This document shows, piece after piece, positions 1 through 24,389 of a stretch of DNA of 64,000 nt. This DNA is from Echinarachnius parma (lineage: Eukaryota; Echinodermata; Echinoidea; Clypeasteroida; Echinarachniidae), in assembly GCA_037951105.1 (NCBI GenBank), contig JBAMJV010005523.1, positions 1-64,000 on the forward strand, written 5' to 3'. The notes under the pieces were generated by a model. It saw nothing but the letters and a program-made list of their open reading frames with translations, did not search any database and was not told the DNA's origin. The translations under genes and the position numbers were made by a program. Numbering within the stretch: the stretch's first letter is position 1; every line of letters begins with the position of its first letter.

Positions 1-59
1 GCATGAGTGAGCACACATTAAAGGCAAAATGTCACTTTTCAAAAGTCACTTGCCGGACC
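1..59. repeat. Fragment of the AAGTAACTTC-type palindromic MITE
   Basis: The first 59 bases (tgagtgagcacacatt ... cttttcaaaagtcac) match the centre of the palindromic element at 28146-28604, around 28380-28460. The element is cut by the window edge. Confidence 0.6.
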
Positions 60-129
60 TAGTTACTATTGTTAAGCTTGCCAACGGGGAGTCTGACGTC
101 ATACGCATATTATTTGCATACATTACAGA

Positions 130-515
130 AGCGGTCTATTTACTCGAAAATCACCAAGTCATAGAAAATAGTAAAAAAATAGTTGTAAAAATAATCAAGT
201 CCAAATAAATAGGGGAAAATAGGGACAAGTTTCTGTGAAAATCAAGAAGTCCTAGAAAATAGTAAAACAAATAGAAGAGGAAACAACACATAAAAGAAAT
301 ATGGAAATAATACTTTAATACCAGATAATTCATGACATTTTAGAAAATAGTGAAAAAATAGCATGTTTGTGATCAGAGCCCTTAAAAAAGGCAAAAAATA
401 GAATGCTACTATGTGTCTATTTTTCGGGAAAATAGGTTTTAAATAGTGCTCAGCTCCTCAAAAAAGGTAGAAAATAGGTATTAAATAGTAAAAAATTGGG
501 AAAATATATACTTTT
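130..515. repeat. Low-complexity aaaatag-rich array
   Basis: The motif gaaaatag/taaaatag recurs roughly twenty times at irregular spacing, with no open frame of note. It looks like a degenerate short tandem repeat. The adjacent 520-680 shows nothing recognisable. Confidence 0.5.
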
Positions 516-682
516 TGAAATTTCATTTTGACCAGGGATGTACTAAACTTTATATCAAAATCTTATTTGGGAACACTTTCAACCATTCCTTACCGTTCCA
601 CAGACCATGCAGTTGAAGAACGGGAATGATATAGTCAAGTGAAAAATGTTGTTGGACCACATAATTTATATGCTTGTATATC

Positions 683-803
683 TTACCCCCGGTCATAGGA
701 TACAATGCAAACCAGCACACATTGTGTGCACCATCTCCACTCCCTGGGGAGCATTCCTTCCAAGCGGCTCATGGGCATTGAGAAGATCCTTCACATATGA
801 GCA
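683..803 (-). repeat. SINE family copy 1, 3' portion
   Basis: The segment from cccccggtcataggatac through gcattgagaagatccttcac is nearly identical to 9235-9342, the body of a fuller tRNA-headed SINE. The tRNA-like head is absent, so this is a truncated copy. Confidence 0.65.
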
Positions 804-869
804 TGTTTGTGTCTGTAGGTGTGCGTTTGTTATGATACAGACATGTATCACATTAATGAACATACTTGA

Positions 870-962
870 GCCACACACACACACACACACACAAACACGC
901 AAACACGCTCACACGCACACAAGCACGCTCACACGCACACAGTCATACACACACACACACAC
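870..962. repeat. CA/CACG microsatellite
   Basis: An imperfect (CA)n tract interspersed with cacg and ctca units. It creates a spurious Thr/His reading frame. Confidence 0.9.
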
Positions 963-964
963 CA

Positions 965-2020
965 ATTAAACTCAAATAAATCACTCAAAAGCACTCAGAA
1001 GTACATAAACACACATGTACAAATACATACACACATTTACACAATTACCCACAGTTACATCAGACTCGGTCATGTCTGTCACATGGCACCATAAAGACAT
1101 CACACTAATATATTTTAGATATTTGAATTTATTCTGTAGCTTTACACCTCTTAATCATTTATAGATATAAACCAAAACAAATATTAGGAAATCAGAATAA
1201 CATTAGGGTTTTTTAAAATGACATAATGTAAATAGAAATATGCATGTTATTACAGTCCAGTTTACATTTTTAAGCATTTTTGGAGAGACTTGTATTCATA
1301 AAAGATTAGAACAAAATATACACAACAATATATATACTAAAGGCAGAATCACAGCAAATCTGATGAATTAAATAGATGAAAAAAAATAAAAAAATAAAAT
1401 CATGACTCCCTAAAAAGTGAAAAAAAATGAAATACATTTACAACATACAAAATGCCAGGACAGTGTCATTTCACTACAGTAAATTTTTGTTGAAATTAAA
1501 AATAATGCATGTATGCCAGCATTTTATAATAACAAAGATAATTTTATGGTCTCCACTCTCATATTTTGTTTCCATTTTTGTTTTTTGCATTACATTATTT
1601 GTGTAACCCTGATACAGGGGAGTAAGTTCACTGATTGTAATGCCAAGAGGGAGTCCAGTGGACCCACAGTATAAGGAGATCCTTTAGACCATGGATATAA
1701 CCTTGTTTTATCAGGTACATGTATCTTTTTTACACAAGGTTAAAAACAAAGAAATATCAAATAGTATGGCCCATCGAAATGACCTTGTTGTAAAAGGGTT
1801 TTTGCTATAACAGAGCACGATTTCTCTTAATTAATAAACAAATTCATACTGAAAACACTCTACTTCTATGCAAACACACGCATATCATACACAGGTTACA
1901 GTACTTTAATAACCCATTCAAGACTACATAAATTTGTTTTCGTATTACAGCCATGCATTCTCAATAAACCACCTCAGCCGACATACTTTCGGTACCAGCT
2001 ACAAACGGGTTAATGGGATA
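965..2020. other. AT-rich DNA without recognised features
   Basis: There are no open frames, exon signals or clear repeats beyond A-rich stretches near 1380-1430. Around 1690-1815 are phrases such as ccttgttttatcagg and gctataacagagca that resemble the mariner-type MITE at 2021-2340. Confidence 0.5.
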
Positions 2021-2340
2021 TACAGTAGAACCTCATTATAACAGGGAGCTTGGAAACATGTGAATTAACTCTTTATATATAATAAGTTATCTAATAAGTC
2101 AGTTGATCAGGGCCCTGTAACTTAAAGATTCACAATTAATCATACGATTGTTCAATTTATCGTACAAATGATTTATTGATCGTTACTACAATTGATTTAT
2201 TGAGCGTACGATTAATTGTGAATCTTTATGTTACGGGGCCCTGAACTCCTTAAAACAAGGTTATAAAATGACCTCGTTATAAAATAAGGTATCTTGTTGT
2301 ACAGTTATATCAAACCTCCTTATTACGCGGTTCCACTGTA
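2021..2340. mobile_element. Tc1/mariner- or pogo-like MITE with TA ends
   Basis: The ends are TACAGTAGAACCTCATTATA on the left and the complement of TACAGTGGAACCGCGTAATA on the right, each bordered by TA as expected for a TA target duplication. The element has no coding capacity and carries a nested palindrome (2108-2243). Confidence 0.7.
2108..2243. mobile_element. Palindromic MITE nested in the TA element
   Basis: Inverted ends CAGGGCCCTGTAAC and GTTACGGGGCCCTG flank long complementary arms (agattcacaattaatc and its complement). No target duplication is visible. It could fold over nearly its whole length. Confidence 0.6.
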
Positions 2341-2349
2341 ATGCCAATG

Positions 2350-3610
2350 AAAGCAATTGCTGCATGGCCATAAAGTAGGAAAAGAAAATAGGATTTCTTA
2401 CTTGAAACATCACGGTCACCATGATGGGTATTCTCCATCCAGCTCAAAAACAGTAAGTAAATGTGCCATGCTTTGACTTTAGATAGAAAAGCTATGTATA
2501 CAAACAAACTGGCTAAACAAAAGCATCATGATTTGATATAGAAAGGAGAATAAATATATTTACAAATGGGACAAACAATGGCCTATATGAAGTAGCGCTG
2601 TAGTGAAACTGTTATTTGGAAAACCGGTAGTAATAAACCGTTGTCGGTAAACCGGGTAACCGTTGAGATAACGTTTACTCTTCCATCAGTAATTTTCCCC
2701 TTTCAAATGACATTAAATTGCATCCAGGCACATTTTACACTTATTTCACATTTTCTGAGATGAACATGCAGGTGTAATTGTCTTTGTTATTTCAAATTAA
2801 TCACAGAAATCTGGCCGCTGAAACATATTTTTAACAATCAAATATAAGTGATATCAAAACAAAATTTAAACTAGTAAACCTCATCATAACTGATAAATAT
2901 TCTTGGGACATCTTATACTTATTCATGGCACTGACAGGTAACCAAAACCATACAATTGAAAACAGTAACCATCCGAACGTTCAGTTACTGAATGGACAAC
3001 AGTTTTACTACATCACTTATAATACGGATCACAGAAGACATATCACTGCAAGGTATTATCTGTACGTCAAACTTCAAGAAAAAAACTACTTTTCTAGAGG
3101 TATGAAGACATATTTTTTTCAACTGTAAAAATGTATTTACATATTTGGCATAAAAAGCATATATTCATACTATAGCATGAATTAACAAAAATTAAAAACA
3201 ATGATTGCTACCATCATCTTACATAATGTTATACAGGTGTATATCCAAACTCTACAACCAGTATACAAGCTTTCTTCCATTTATATTTACATGGCAAAAC
3301 AAATATGCCAGAACTTTTCAATGATATCATTTGAAAGATCAAAACGTAATATTCATATAGAGTATTGTTTGAATTATTTCAATACAGTGCGCAATTTACT
3401 TTGAAGTTCTTTTTTTTGTGCACATTTTACTGATTACAAATCTCTCATCCTCCTGAAAATGCATCAATTCCTCTGAGAAAATGATGACGTTTAAAAACCA
3501 CAAGTCTAATAACATGGAAGATAACAAATTATTATTGAATCATAAAAGACAAACATGAGAAAATTACAAATTAAGTAGCTTGAACTGAATGACCAATTTG
3601 GCTGACATTC
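2350..3610. other. AT-rich DNA without recognised features
   Basis: Only short random reading frames occur. A small gtaaaccgg-rich stretch at 2620-2665 (ggaaaaccggtag, gtcggtaaaccgggtaacc) looks like a decayed repeat. Confidence 0.45.
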
Positions 3611-3615
3611 TCAGG

Positions 3616-4047
3616 TTAAAGTGATCCATTAACTTATACAAATTCAACCAAAATCACTTGGAGCTTCCACATTTCTCTTGTTTGGCCTTGTTGTTTGGCT
3701 TATGGTAACAGGAGAATGAAATCGGTTTTGATTTTTTCAAATGTCTCCCTAATTATGAAGATATTAAGATTTAATTCCAGACTACTTTTGAATGTAGTCA
3801 ATTATCAGTCTGCAGAGACTTCAATCGTTCATAGTATCTGCAATCTGAAACTTCGCAGGATTGATCAGAGATACGATCTGACATTGATTTTCACTTCTTT
3901 TTTTTTCACTAGGTAAATATTGTTTTTGTTTTTTGTTGTTTATCAGATCATTCAGAAGAATCTTTCAATGATATTGATATATGATTAAAGTCTCAAATAT
4001 AACATTTGGAAAAATCATATTTATAGTAATAATGGATCACTTTTTAA
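3616..4047. mobile_element. TTAA-flanked MITE, family X copy 1
   Basis: The element starts TTAAAGTGATCCATTAACTT and ends with the inverse, aatggatcacttttTTAA. The internal sequence (ccaaaatcacttggagc, caaatgtctccctaattatg) matches the reverse complement of 11369-11809. The TTAA borders fit piggyBac-type target choice; no transposase is present. Confidence 0.7.
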
Positions 4048-4479
4048 TAAGCAATTGGTAAGGTTTAACAGGTTCTTGCTGAAATCAAGTTTAACCAGTT
4101 GGATAAATGTAGCCCATGGACTGATAAAACAGTGGTAAATTCATAAAGATTCTGCTTCCCAAGATTTTATTTGAACTGACTCAATAAGATGCTGTAACAG
4201 GGTGATTTTTTTTTCACCTTTGTACCAGGCTAATAATAATCCATACAAGATTAAATAGAAACTAAGGAAAAGAGCGAATGAGCTCAAAAACAAAGTCAGT
4301 TATTTTTTTTTTTCACTAATCAACTGGATCTAAATGTCAACCACTAGATGTACATAAAATGCTAGTGGTTGATACTATGTTTTTATTGCCTTCCATGATG
4401 CCTGTAAAAGAGATTCACTACCTCTCTCTTTACTGTTGGCAGTTGGCACATTGTGTGCAATAGGAACTTTATTATCGGG

Positions 4480-4560
4480 AAGTGATGGTGAGTAGTTGAT
4501 TGGGTTCTCTAGTCTTTAGACGCGAGGGTCACGGGTTCGAGTCCCACTATATCCAGCGAT
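4480..4560 (+). repeat. tRNA-like SINE head (candidate)
   Basis: The sequence cacgggttcgagtcccac carries an RNA polymerase III B-box (GGTTCGAGTCC). An A-box-like segment lies about 50 bp upstream (tggtgagtagttgattgg). No complete cloverleaf was drawn, so this is read as a SINE head rather than a tRNA gene. Confidence 0.5.
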
Positions 4561-4604
4561 GAAGACCCGTTTTCACGACACTCCTGCAAGGCAACGCCTT
4601 AACA

Positions 4605-4950
4605 CCATTAGCACACTGCGTGCATGATGTACGGCTTGTCTTTCAATGGCGCAGTCACGATAGGGTTAGGTTTTTATAACAACTGACCTTTACAACGACA
4701 AAGGCCATATCTCGCAAAACTATTGCGAGATATTAACCCCTCTAGCCACTAGCACACTACATTTGTATGTGCATAATGCATGGCTTGTCTATCAATGGCG
4801 CAGTCCCGATAGGGTTAGGTTTTTTTACCGACTTTTACAAGGAAAATGGCCATATCTCACAACACTCTTGCGAGGTATTAACCCCTCTAGCCATTAGCAC
4901 ACTATGTGCATAATGAATGCATTGTCTTTTAATAACACATTCACAAGAGG
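4605..4950. repeat. Degenerate tandem repeat, about 140-bp unit, 2.5 copies
   Basis: The block ccattagcacac...tgcataatg...ggcttgtctttcaatggcgcagtc...gatagggttaggttttt...ccatatctcgcaa...tattaacccctctag is repeated starting near 4610, 4745 and 4890, the last being partial. It follows the SINE-like head and may be its amplified body. Confidence 0.7.
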
Positions 4951-4987
4951 GTTCAGATTTAAAATCAAGCTCTGGTTAGGACTCGTT

Positions 4988-17743
<12,756 letters not shown>

Positions 17744-17970
17744 TTTTATCTCAATAGAATGAACACACGCAGTTTTTATTTGTTGTCTTTGTAGCTCGAT
17801 GAAAAGTATTGTATTATGCCTTGTCAATGCCTCCTCAGCTTTGCACAACGCCAACACTGCATCTAATATTTGGGTGCATTATTTTATTAGCCGCCAATAT
17901 ATATATACGCCTCGTTTGATTTGGCAAGTCGCCCGCGCTTCTATGGGTAGCCCATGGCCATACCCAAAGA

Positions 17971-18394
17971 CCTTACACCACAAAACGACCGTTATGTCGC
18001 CGTGGTAGTTTCTCTTTTATTAGCTAAAATAGTCAAATTTTGTTCATAATATGAGATTTAGGATTTTGGTATTTCCTGAATAAGCATATCTTAATCTTCC
18101 TCCTGTGAAGCTTTGAGCGTCAGAAATCATGTTTAAATATTATTTTTCATCTAATAAATGTGATTTTATTACAGCGCTTGAATGGACACTGATCTTTTAA
18201 GCTGCCCGTTTCTCCCTAATTTTAAAAATGCTTCAGCCATATTCCAAATCTTTGGCGTTCATTTTGAAAGGGTTTGCTTAGTCCAAATATGACAAATTAT
18301 ATACCATTTTAAAGGTAATGACTTCTATTTTAATGTTAAATGAAAATCAGCACAATCAGTTTTCCCGACTTATTGGTCGTTTTGTGGTGTAAGG
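17971..18394. mobile_element. TIR element with 20-bp perfect ends
   Basis: CCTTACACCACAAAACGACC (17971-17990) is exactly repeated in inverse at 18375-18394. The 424-bp interior is AT-rich and non-coding. It lies just upstream of the FAM133 start. No target duplication is visible. Confidence 0.68.
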
Positions 18395-18625
18395 CAGTAT
18401 AGTCCATGAGCCGATGAGGCCAGAAAAAAATGAAATCCGTAGCACCCCCCCGACGGGCACGGAAATGTTGGTATCAGAGGATAGGTTATGAGGTTATCAA
18501 GTTGAAGGAGGCAGACTATACAAGAAGAAGAAGAAGAAGAAGAACCCAGCTACCAAGAAATGCTGACCCCCCCCAAAAATATTTGCTCGTAACCATGGCA
18601 ACGCCAATCACGTGATACATGTTTA
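18395..18625. repeat. Interspersed repeat Z copy 1, with (AAG)n
   Basis: tagtccatgagcc, gacgggcacgg, atcagagga, agaaatgctgacccccc and ctcgtaaccatggcaacgcc appear in the same order at 19887-20055. An (AAG)n tract is inserted at 18522-18543. An X-box-like motif, gtaaccatggcaac, is at 18589-18602. Confidence 0.6.
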
Positions 18626-18812
18626 AACTGACTCATTAGCGAGCTTTTTAGTGCTATTTCTGCTACTCCATACTCCTAAATCACATTTCTCGGAACTTAC
18701 ATGAGCAATACTCCTGATTTTTCATATACTCAGACAGTAAGGGACTGGATTTCTGTTAGAATATGTTTTAAGGTGAGGGTACCGTTTTAAGGTCCCAAGG
18801 GTCACCGCTAAT

Positions 18813-19402
18813 CAAGGGCGTCGATTTCTTCTCATGGTTGGGGGGGATGATCAGGGGGTTTGACCCAATGACGATGCGGAGCATCGTCCACGAGCCGCGA
18901 AGCGGCGAAGGCCGAGCCGCGTAGCGGCGAGGCGATTTTTTGGGGCTATTTTGCTAAGGGGGGGGGGGGGGGTTTGACCCAATGACGATGCGGAGGGGGG
19001 GGGTGGGTGTGGGAGGGGGGTGTCCCCCCTCCCACGGTAGGAAGCTTTTGCATTTTGGGGCTTGAAATTGTGCAATCTGGAGCATACCTAAGGCATCAAT
19101 TTCACGTTTTATAAACTTGTTTCTGAGTTACCGAGTTATAGATAAACACAATTAATGAAATCAAGTTTGCAGAAAACCAAAGGGCGGATCGCACTTCTTT
19201 TGCTTATGGAGGAATGAGTAAGGACTTTCTAACATAAGACATACGATAGTAGCCTCTTCCACAATTACATGCGCCAGTATACTTTTTTTTTTTTTTTTTA
19301 CCCTCCCAAATATTGGGGGGGATGATAATACAGGCCATCCCCCCCACCTCAAATATTGGGGGGGATATATCCCCCCCATCCCCCCCGTGATCGACGCCCC
19401 TG
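18813..19402. mobile_element. hAT-like element with exact 8-bp target duplication
   Basis: The left end CAAGGGCGTCGAT and right end ATCGACGCCCCTG are flanked by identical CCGCTAAT copies (18805-18812, 19403-19410). Inside are G-runs, a gagccgcgaagcggcga repeat and ggggggatatatcccccc. The ends resemble those of 58820-59253, so the two belong to one family. Non-autonomous. Confidence 0.82.
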
Positions 19403-19886
19403 CCGCTAATTAACCCCTAATCGTACACTACAGTCACAAATTAGAACTTTAGTATATTTTTGGCTAGTTATTTCTCTGTAGTTGGTTTTCTGAGCTATAC
19501 TATGACACATTATTTTGTAATGGAGGAAAGCACATGGCCTCCAGAGTTCGAATCCACCATGTGACATCGGACAGTATATCCGTTGCCATGGAAACGCGGA
19601 TATATGATAACGATGTCTATGTACAGAAAACTGTATTTTTAATGAAAATCGCCTACAATTTGTAAAAATGAAACCGGACTATATTCTCATCATCCAGTCG
19701 TGAAAGGCTTTTATTTGTTAGGGAATAGAAATTAAGTATGATATCAGTTTTAAACTCCTTTAAAGATCATGAGTGACCTATACATATTAAGATCACTTAA
19801 GGTTCACCTCAAGGTCAATGACAAAATCCTTACTTCATACATCATGAATATTTGTATGTAATTCATGCAAACTCTCATTAGCCCTT

Positions 19887-20060
19887 AAAGTCCATGAGCC
19901 AAGAAAGAGCCTTATTTTAGGATTTGGCTGCACCCCCGGACGGGCATGGACAATTTGGTGTCAGAGGAAAGGTCATGAACCCAGCTCCCGAGAAATGCTA
20001 ACCCCCCATTAAAATAGTTGCTCGTAACCATGGCAACGCCAATTATGTGACACATGCCCC
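19887..20060. repeat. Interspersed repeat Z copy 2
   Basis: It matches repeat Z at 18395-18625 without the AAG tract. It carries gtaaccatggcaac at 20024-20037. Confidence 0.6.
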
Positions 20061-20431
20061 TTTTCACATGAAATACAAGTGAAATTTTGAAAAAAATTAG
20101 TTACTTACCAATTATTTAATATTTTAAAAAATAAATGTGTGTTTCCAATGATTTTAACACTATTAATGGAATGACAAAATCATTGCGAACAGTCTGACAT
20201 AATTTGTAAGCAAATATTAATCAAATTGTGTTGCCTAGCAACATAATTTTCCCTAGCAAACAATCTAACCTTGCATATACGCTTGCCTTTTTCTTTTTTC
20301 AAGGTGATTTTCTTTTCAGAACGGAATAAAACAAATTATCTGAATCATTAATTTCACTTTGATGGACTTCATATTGATTCTAAAGTGAAACAAATCAAGA
20401 AAAATAAGCATTTCAACAATAATTTATGATA

Positions 20432-22430
20432 TACCGTAGAAACCCGCTGTGAAGCACCTATCGATGTTTTGTGTTTAAAGAGCGCTCTCAAACACCGAAA
20501 GGGAGACATTATTCAAGTATGCAAATGGGGGTAATGAATAATTGAATATTCATGAGAATAATAACGAAAGTGAATCTCATAAAAACGCCGCCTAAAATAG
20601 ACAATGTGACTGTGTTTGATATGGGGTGTGTACAGGGGATCCCACCCCCACGAAGCTCCTGTCCCCGTTGTTAGTGAAGATTCAAACAGATGAATCAACT
20701 CACAGGAACGAACATGAGAGGACAATTTGTAATGAAGGTATATAGGATATCTTAAATGCAGACAATCACAGTAAAGCTTCAATATACGCCTACATGTATG
20801 GAGTACTATCAACGTTATTGCCCCCCCCCCCCCCCCCCCGTTCGTCAAGTAAACGTTTACCAACTTACACCTCTCTGGATTGCATTAATTCAGCCACTGG
20901 TGGCCTAGATGTATGTGTGTTTATTGTTTCAATACAATGGTTTCCTGATGTTCGGTTTAAAGATTCAGGAAAGAGGTAAATGGGAGTATTTGTGACGGTA
21001 TTATAAGCTTCGTTTGTACGACATAAATTGTTATTGTTCCTTAAATTCGACGTTGTCACTGACAACTTGCTCCTTCGGTAACACTTTATGCCATGTACAT
21101 TGCAAGATCATTCATCCACCCACTGAACAAAAGCTATTTATGCATACATCAGAATGCTTGACAACAGACAATGCTTGCCTGACCTTTCATAGAAAGCATG
21201 TTTGATGAAGCGAGAACGATAACGTGTGTTCATTCAAACTTAACAAATACATGTATAACCTGATTGTGTCGTGTCGTGTGTCAGCTTCGTATTACCAGGG
21301 TCAGATCCAGGAAGGTGAAAAAAGAAAAATGATTATGAGAAACAAGAATCATGGAAAAGAGATGACACAGCGAATGAATCACAGACAAGTGAAAATTAAA
21401 AAAAATAGAAAATAAAAAAAATAGAAAAAAAAAAAATCAAAAAAAAATCAAAAAGCAAAAACATAAATGAATGTAACGTGTAATTTACATTTAATCGCAA
21501 TATAAATATAAACATTGAACTTAATTCCCAAAATAATGTTAACAAAATGGCACACCTAAGAAGATTCGAACCAGTTCCACCAGGTTGATGGGTTTCGATT
21601 TCCGATGAGCTAACTAACAAACTTCATAATTATGTTACGTCGTTTTTATCGTTCTATATCTCTAAACCTCCATGTCTAAATTAGGTGATATTTGTTAAGT
21701 TCGAAAGAACACATGTAATCGTTTTGGCTTTTCTATGAAAGGTCAGACAAGCATTGTCTGTTGTCAAGCACTCTGATGTATGCAGAAATAGCTTCTATTC
21801 TGTTCAAGGGGTGCATTATCTTACAAGGTTGGGGCAGGGTCTGCATGGAACAATACGAATGTGCGTCGTACAAATAAAGCTTATTATACCGTTACAAACA
21901 CTCACATTTACCCTTTTCCTGAGTCTTTAAACTAGACAACAGGAAACCATTGTATTAAAACAATAAACACACATGGGCATACCATAGGCTGAATCAATGT
22001 AGTCAAGAGAGGTGTAGGGTGGTAAACGTTTATCTGACAAACCGGGGGGGGGGGGGGGGGGGCATGAACGTTGATAGGTCATGTAGGCCTACATTGAACG
22101 CTATATGAATTTGAAATATCCTTATATACATTCATTACAAATTGTCCTCTCATGTTCGTTCCTGTGAGTTGATTCATCTGTTTGACGGGGACAGGAGCTT
22201 CGTGGGGTGGGATCCCCTGTACACACCTCATATCAAATACAGTCACATTGTCTATTTTGGCGGCGTTTTCATAGGATTCACCTTCATTATTATTCTCATG
22301 AATATTCAACTATTCATGACCATCATTTGCATTCCTGAATACTGTCTTCCTTTCGTAGTTTGGGAGCGCTCTTTAAAAACAAGACAGCAGCAAGTCATCA
22401 ATAGGTGCTTCACAGCGGGTTTCTACGGTA
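20432..22430. mobile_element. 2-kb foldback element, TA-flanked
   Basis: The ends CCGTAGAAACCCGCTGTG and the inverse CACAGCGGGTTTCTACGG are bordered by TA on both sides. Arms of about 830 bp (20432-21290 and 21680-22430) are complementary throughout with scattered mismatches, including homopolymer C at 20821-20839 against G at 22045-22062. The loop (about 21290-21680) holds A-rich DNA and a tRNA-like sequence. Mariner-like ends are likely. The open frames in both arms are mirror images and not genes. Confidence 0.78.
21540..21625 (-). repeat. tRNA-like sequence (candidate SINE head)
   Basis: The minus strand reads GTTAGCTCATCGG, A-box-like, and later GGAACTGGTTCGAATCTTC with a B-box. The long spacer recalls a class II tRNA, but stems do not pair well. 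It lies in the loop of the foldback element. Confidence 0.35.
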
Positions 22431-22639
22431 GGTGTTTGTTAGGATATGCCAAACCAAACCAACATTTTCATGAAAATGTCATTTGCTGTACATTCCTGCA
22501 CAATTAGAGTAAATCCAGTTGGTTAAGACAATGTAACTTGTAGACATTTACAAATATGTAAGTTGAGTTTTAAAAATATGAATATACAAGACATACAATT
22601 AATAACCTTGATAGTGCAAAGCAAATAATATATATATGA

Positions 22640-23480
22640 TTATCCATGGAGACAATTATGTTACATAGCAACGACTTTTACCTAGCAACCACATATATGA
22701 CCTATATTGAGCAGTTTTGTTTACCTTAGAAATGTATATATAGGCCTGTATACTTTGATAACTCGGTTAACATTGGTTACACAAACATTTGAAATACTAG
22801 ATTCTCCATGGATACTGTCATGTTGCCTAGCAACCACACATCTGACATATATTCAGAGGGTTATTTCGCCTTTCCTAAGCACATTTTTGCTGTATTTTCC
22901 TACATTAAGGCCCATTAACAAGCTCCACAGTGCTATATCTGGTACTCAACACTTCTAAATCAAATTTCTCGGAACTAACATGAGTAATATTCCTGATTTT
23001 TCATATAAATAGACATTACAGGTGTGGCTTTGTCTGAGAACAGTTTTAACCATGATGGTAATGTTTCAAGGTCAAAGGGGTTTTCAATATTAACCTTCGG
23101 ATGTACATATCAATATATAGATGGCTTGTTTTGTACTTTAATGCAATGTTCGGCTCTTATTATAGCCTTGTATACCCCTGAGTACTCAGTTAACAAATAA
23201 TACACATTTGAAAGAATGAAGATTATCCATGGATACTGATATGTTTCCTGGCAACAGCATTTTGCATGGCAACCACACATTCGACATTATATTAGGGGGA
23301 TCAATAAATCTTCCTGGGCACTTTTTTGCTGCATATTCGGGTTACGAGTTAACATTTCTTTTTGCAGCACACATGTAGTACTGTAGATTATCAATAAAGA
23401 TTTGTATGACGGTTGCGTAGCAACAGTATCTAGCCTAGCACCAATTCATTTGGCCTATATCCAATGGGTGTATTTTGTGC
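22640..23480. repeat. Degenerate repeats carrying X-box-like motifs
   Basis: Four loosely spaced units share attctccatggatactg, ttgcctagcaaccacaca, tttggcctatatt and cacattttttgctgtat. Each contains one or two motifs of the form gttgcctagcaac (22660, 22822, 23243, 23261, 23412). Confidence 0.55.
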
Positions 23481-24380
23481 CTATATTTGGTACAACATGC
23501 ATGTTAAAGGATGGTGAATAGAGATAGTGGACATCAGCGGAGTTTGTACACCATACTAAATACGTAATGTCAAAAGTTTGCGTATAAAACATTTTAGGCG
23601 ACAAATAACAATAACCAAAAAGCACCATTTAAGGGATCGATCTAGAAACATTGTCAAAATCTTCAAAACTTACTTGGAACCTAAGTGGTTCTCAAATATA
23701 TGTATATACCAATATAGTATGGAACAGCATTCGGCTGCATGACATTAATTTACTATTGAATGTTTACACATGACTTATGAAAGGGTAGATGAAACGGTTC
23801 AGAATTGATTTGATGAGGTTTTAGCATGATTTTTTAGAAGACTCTTTTAAAGACAACGGATTATAATAATCTACAGCATTTGTATGCATTGGTTTGGTCT
23901 AATTGGCTGGATGATCCGAAACTAACACAGTATCCTAGCAAATGTTAGAATGAGATTAGTAGGTAAAGGTAAACAACTATTGTCCTTAATATAGAGATGG
24001 AACAAGAGAAGACCAATTAATCATCATTTGATATCATCACACAACGATCTGCCAATAGCTTGCCAGTCTTAGTCTACATCACTAGCCTCTCTGCTAGATT
24101 GTTCATTGATCACAAACGGCATGCACAAACAAAAACACATTTCCCTTGACTTTGCTTGACTAGGCATAGGGGTGGTTATGGAAAGAGGTTCTTTACATCT
24201 TTTGCTTGTCTGATATGTTCCTTCTGGGATGTATGGTTTACTTACATTGGGGAATATGTAGTTATTAAGTCCATGGTGTCATGTCATGTTCTTTTAATGA
24301 TACTGTAGGTCCCGACTCCCTTGACATTGCATCCAAAGTACCCATCCCTCACCTTTGGCTCCTCGTATGTATTAACATGC
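23481..24380. other. AT-rich DNA without recognised features
   Basis: I see no exon with paired splice sites, no clear repeat and no long reading frame before the LINE remnant that begins near 24390. Confidence 0.4.
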
Positions 24381-24389
24381 GAACAGCGG

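Noticed and set aside
646-969. 107-codon plus-strand frame and its minus-strand counterpart
   Set aside because: They run through the SINE fragment and the CA microsatellite; the residues are Thr/His or Cys/Val repeats.
20513-20863. 116-codon minus-strand frame and its mirror at 22142-22507
   Set aside because: Both are the inverted arms of one foldback element read in opposite directions.
21540-21625. Functional tRNA gene
   Set aside because: A- and B-box-like sequences are present but stems do not pair and it lies inside a foldback element.
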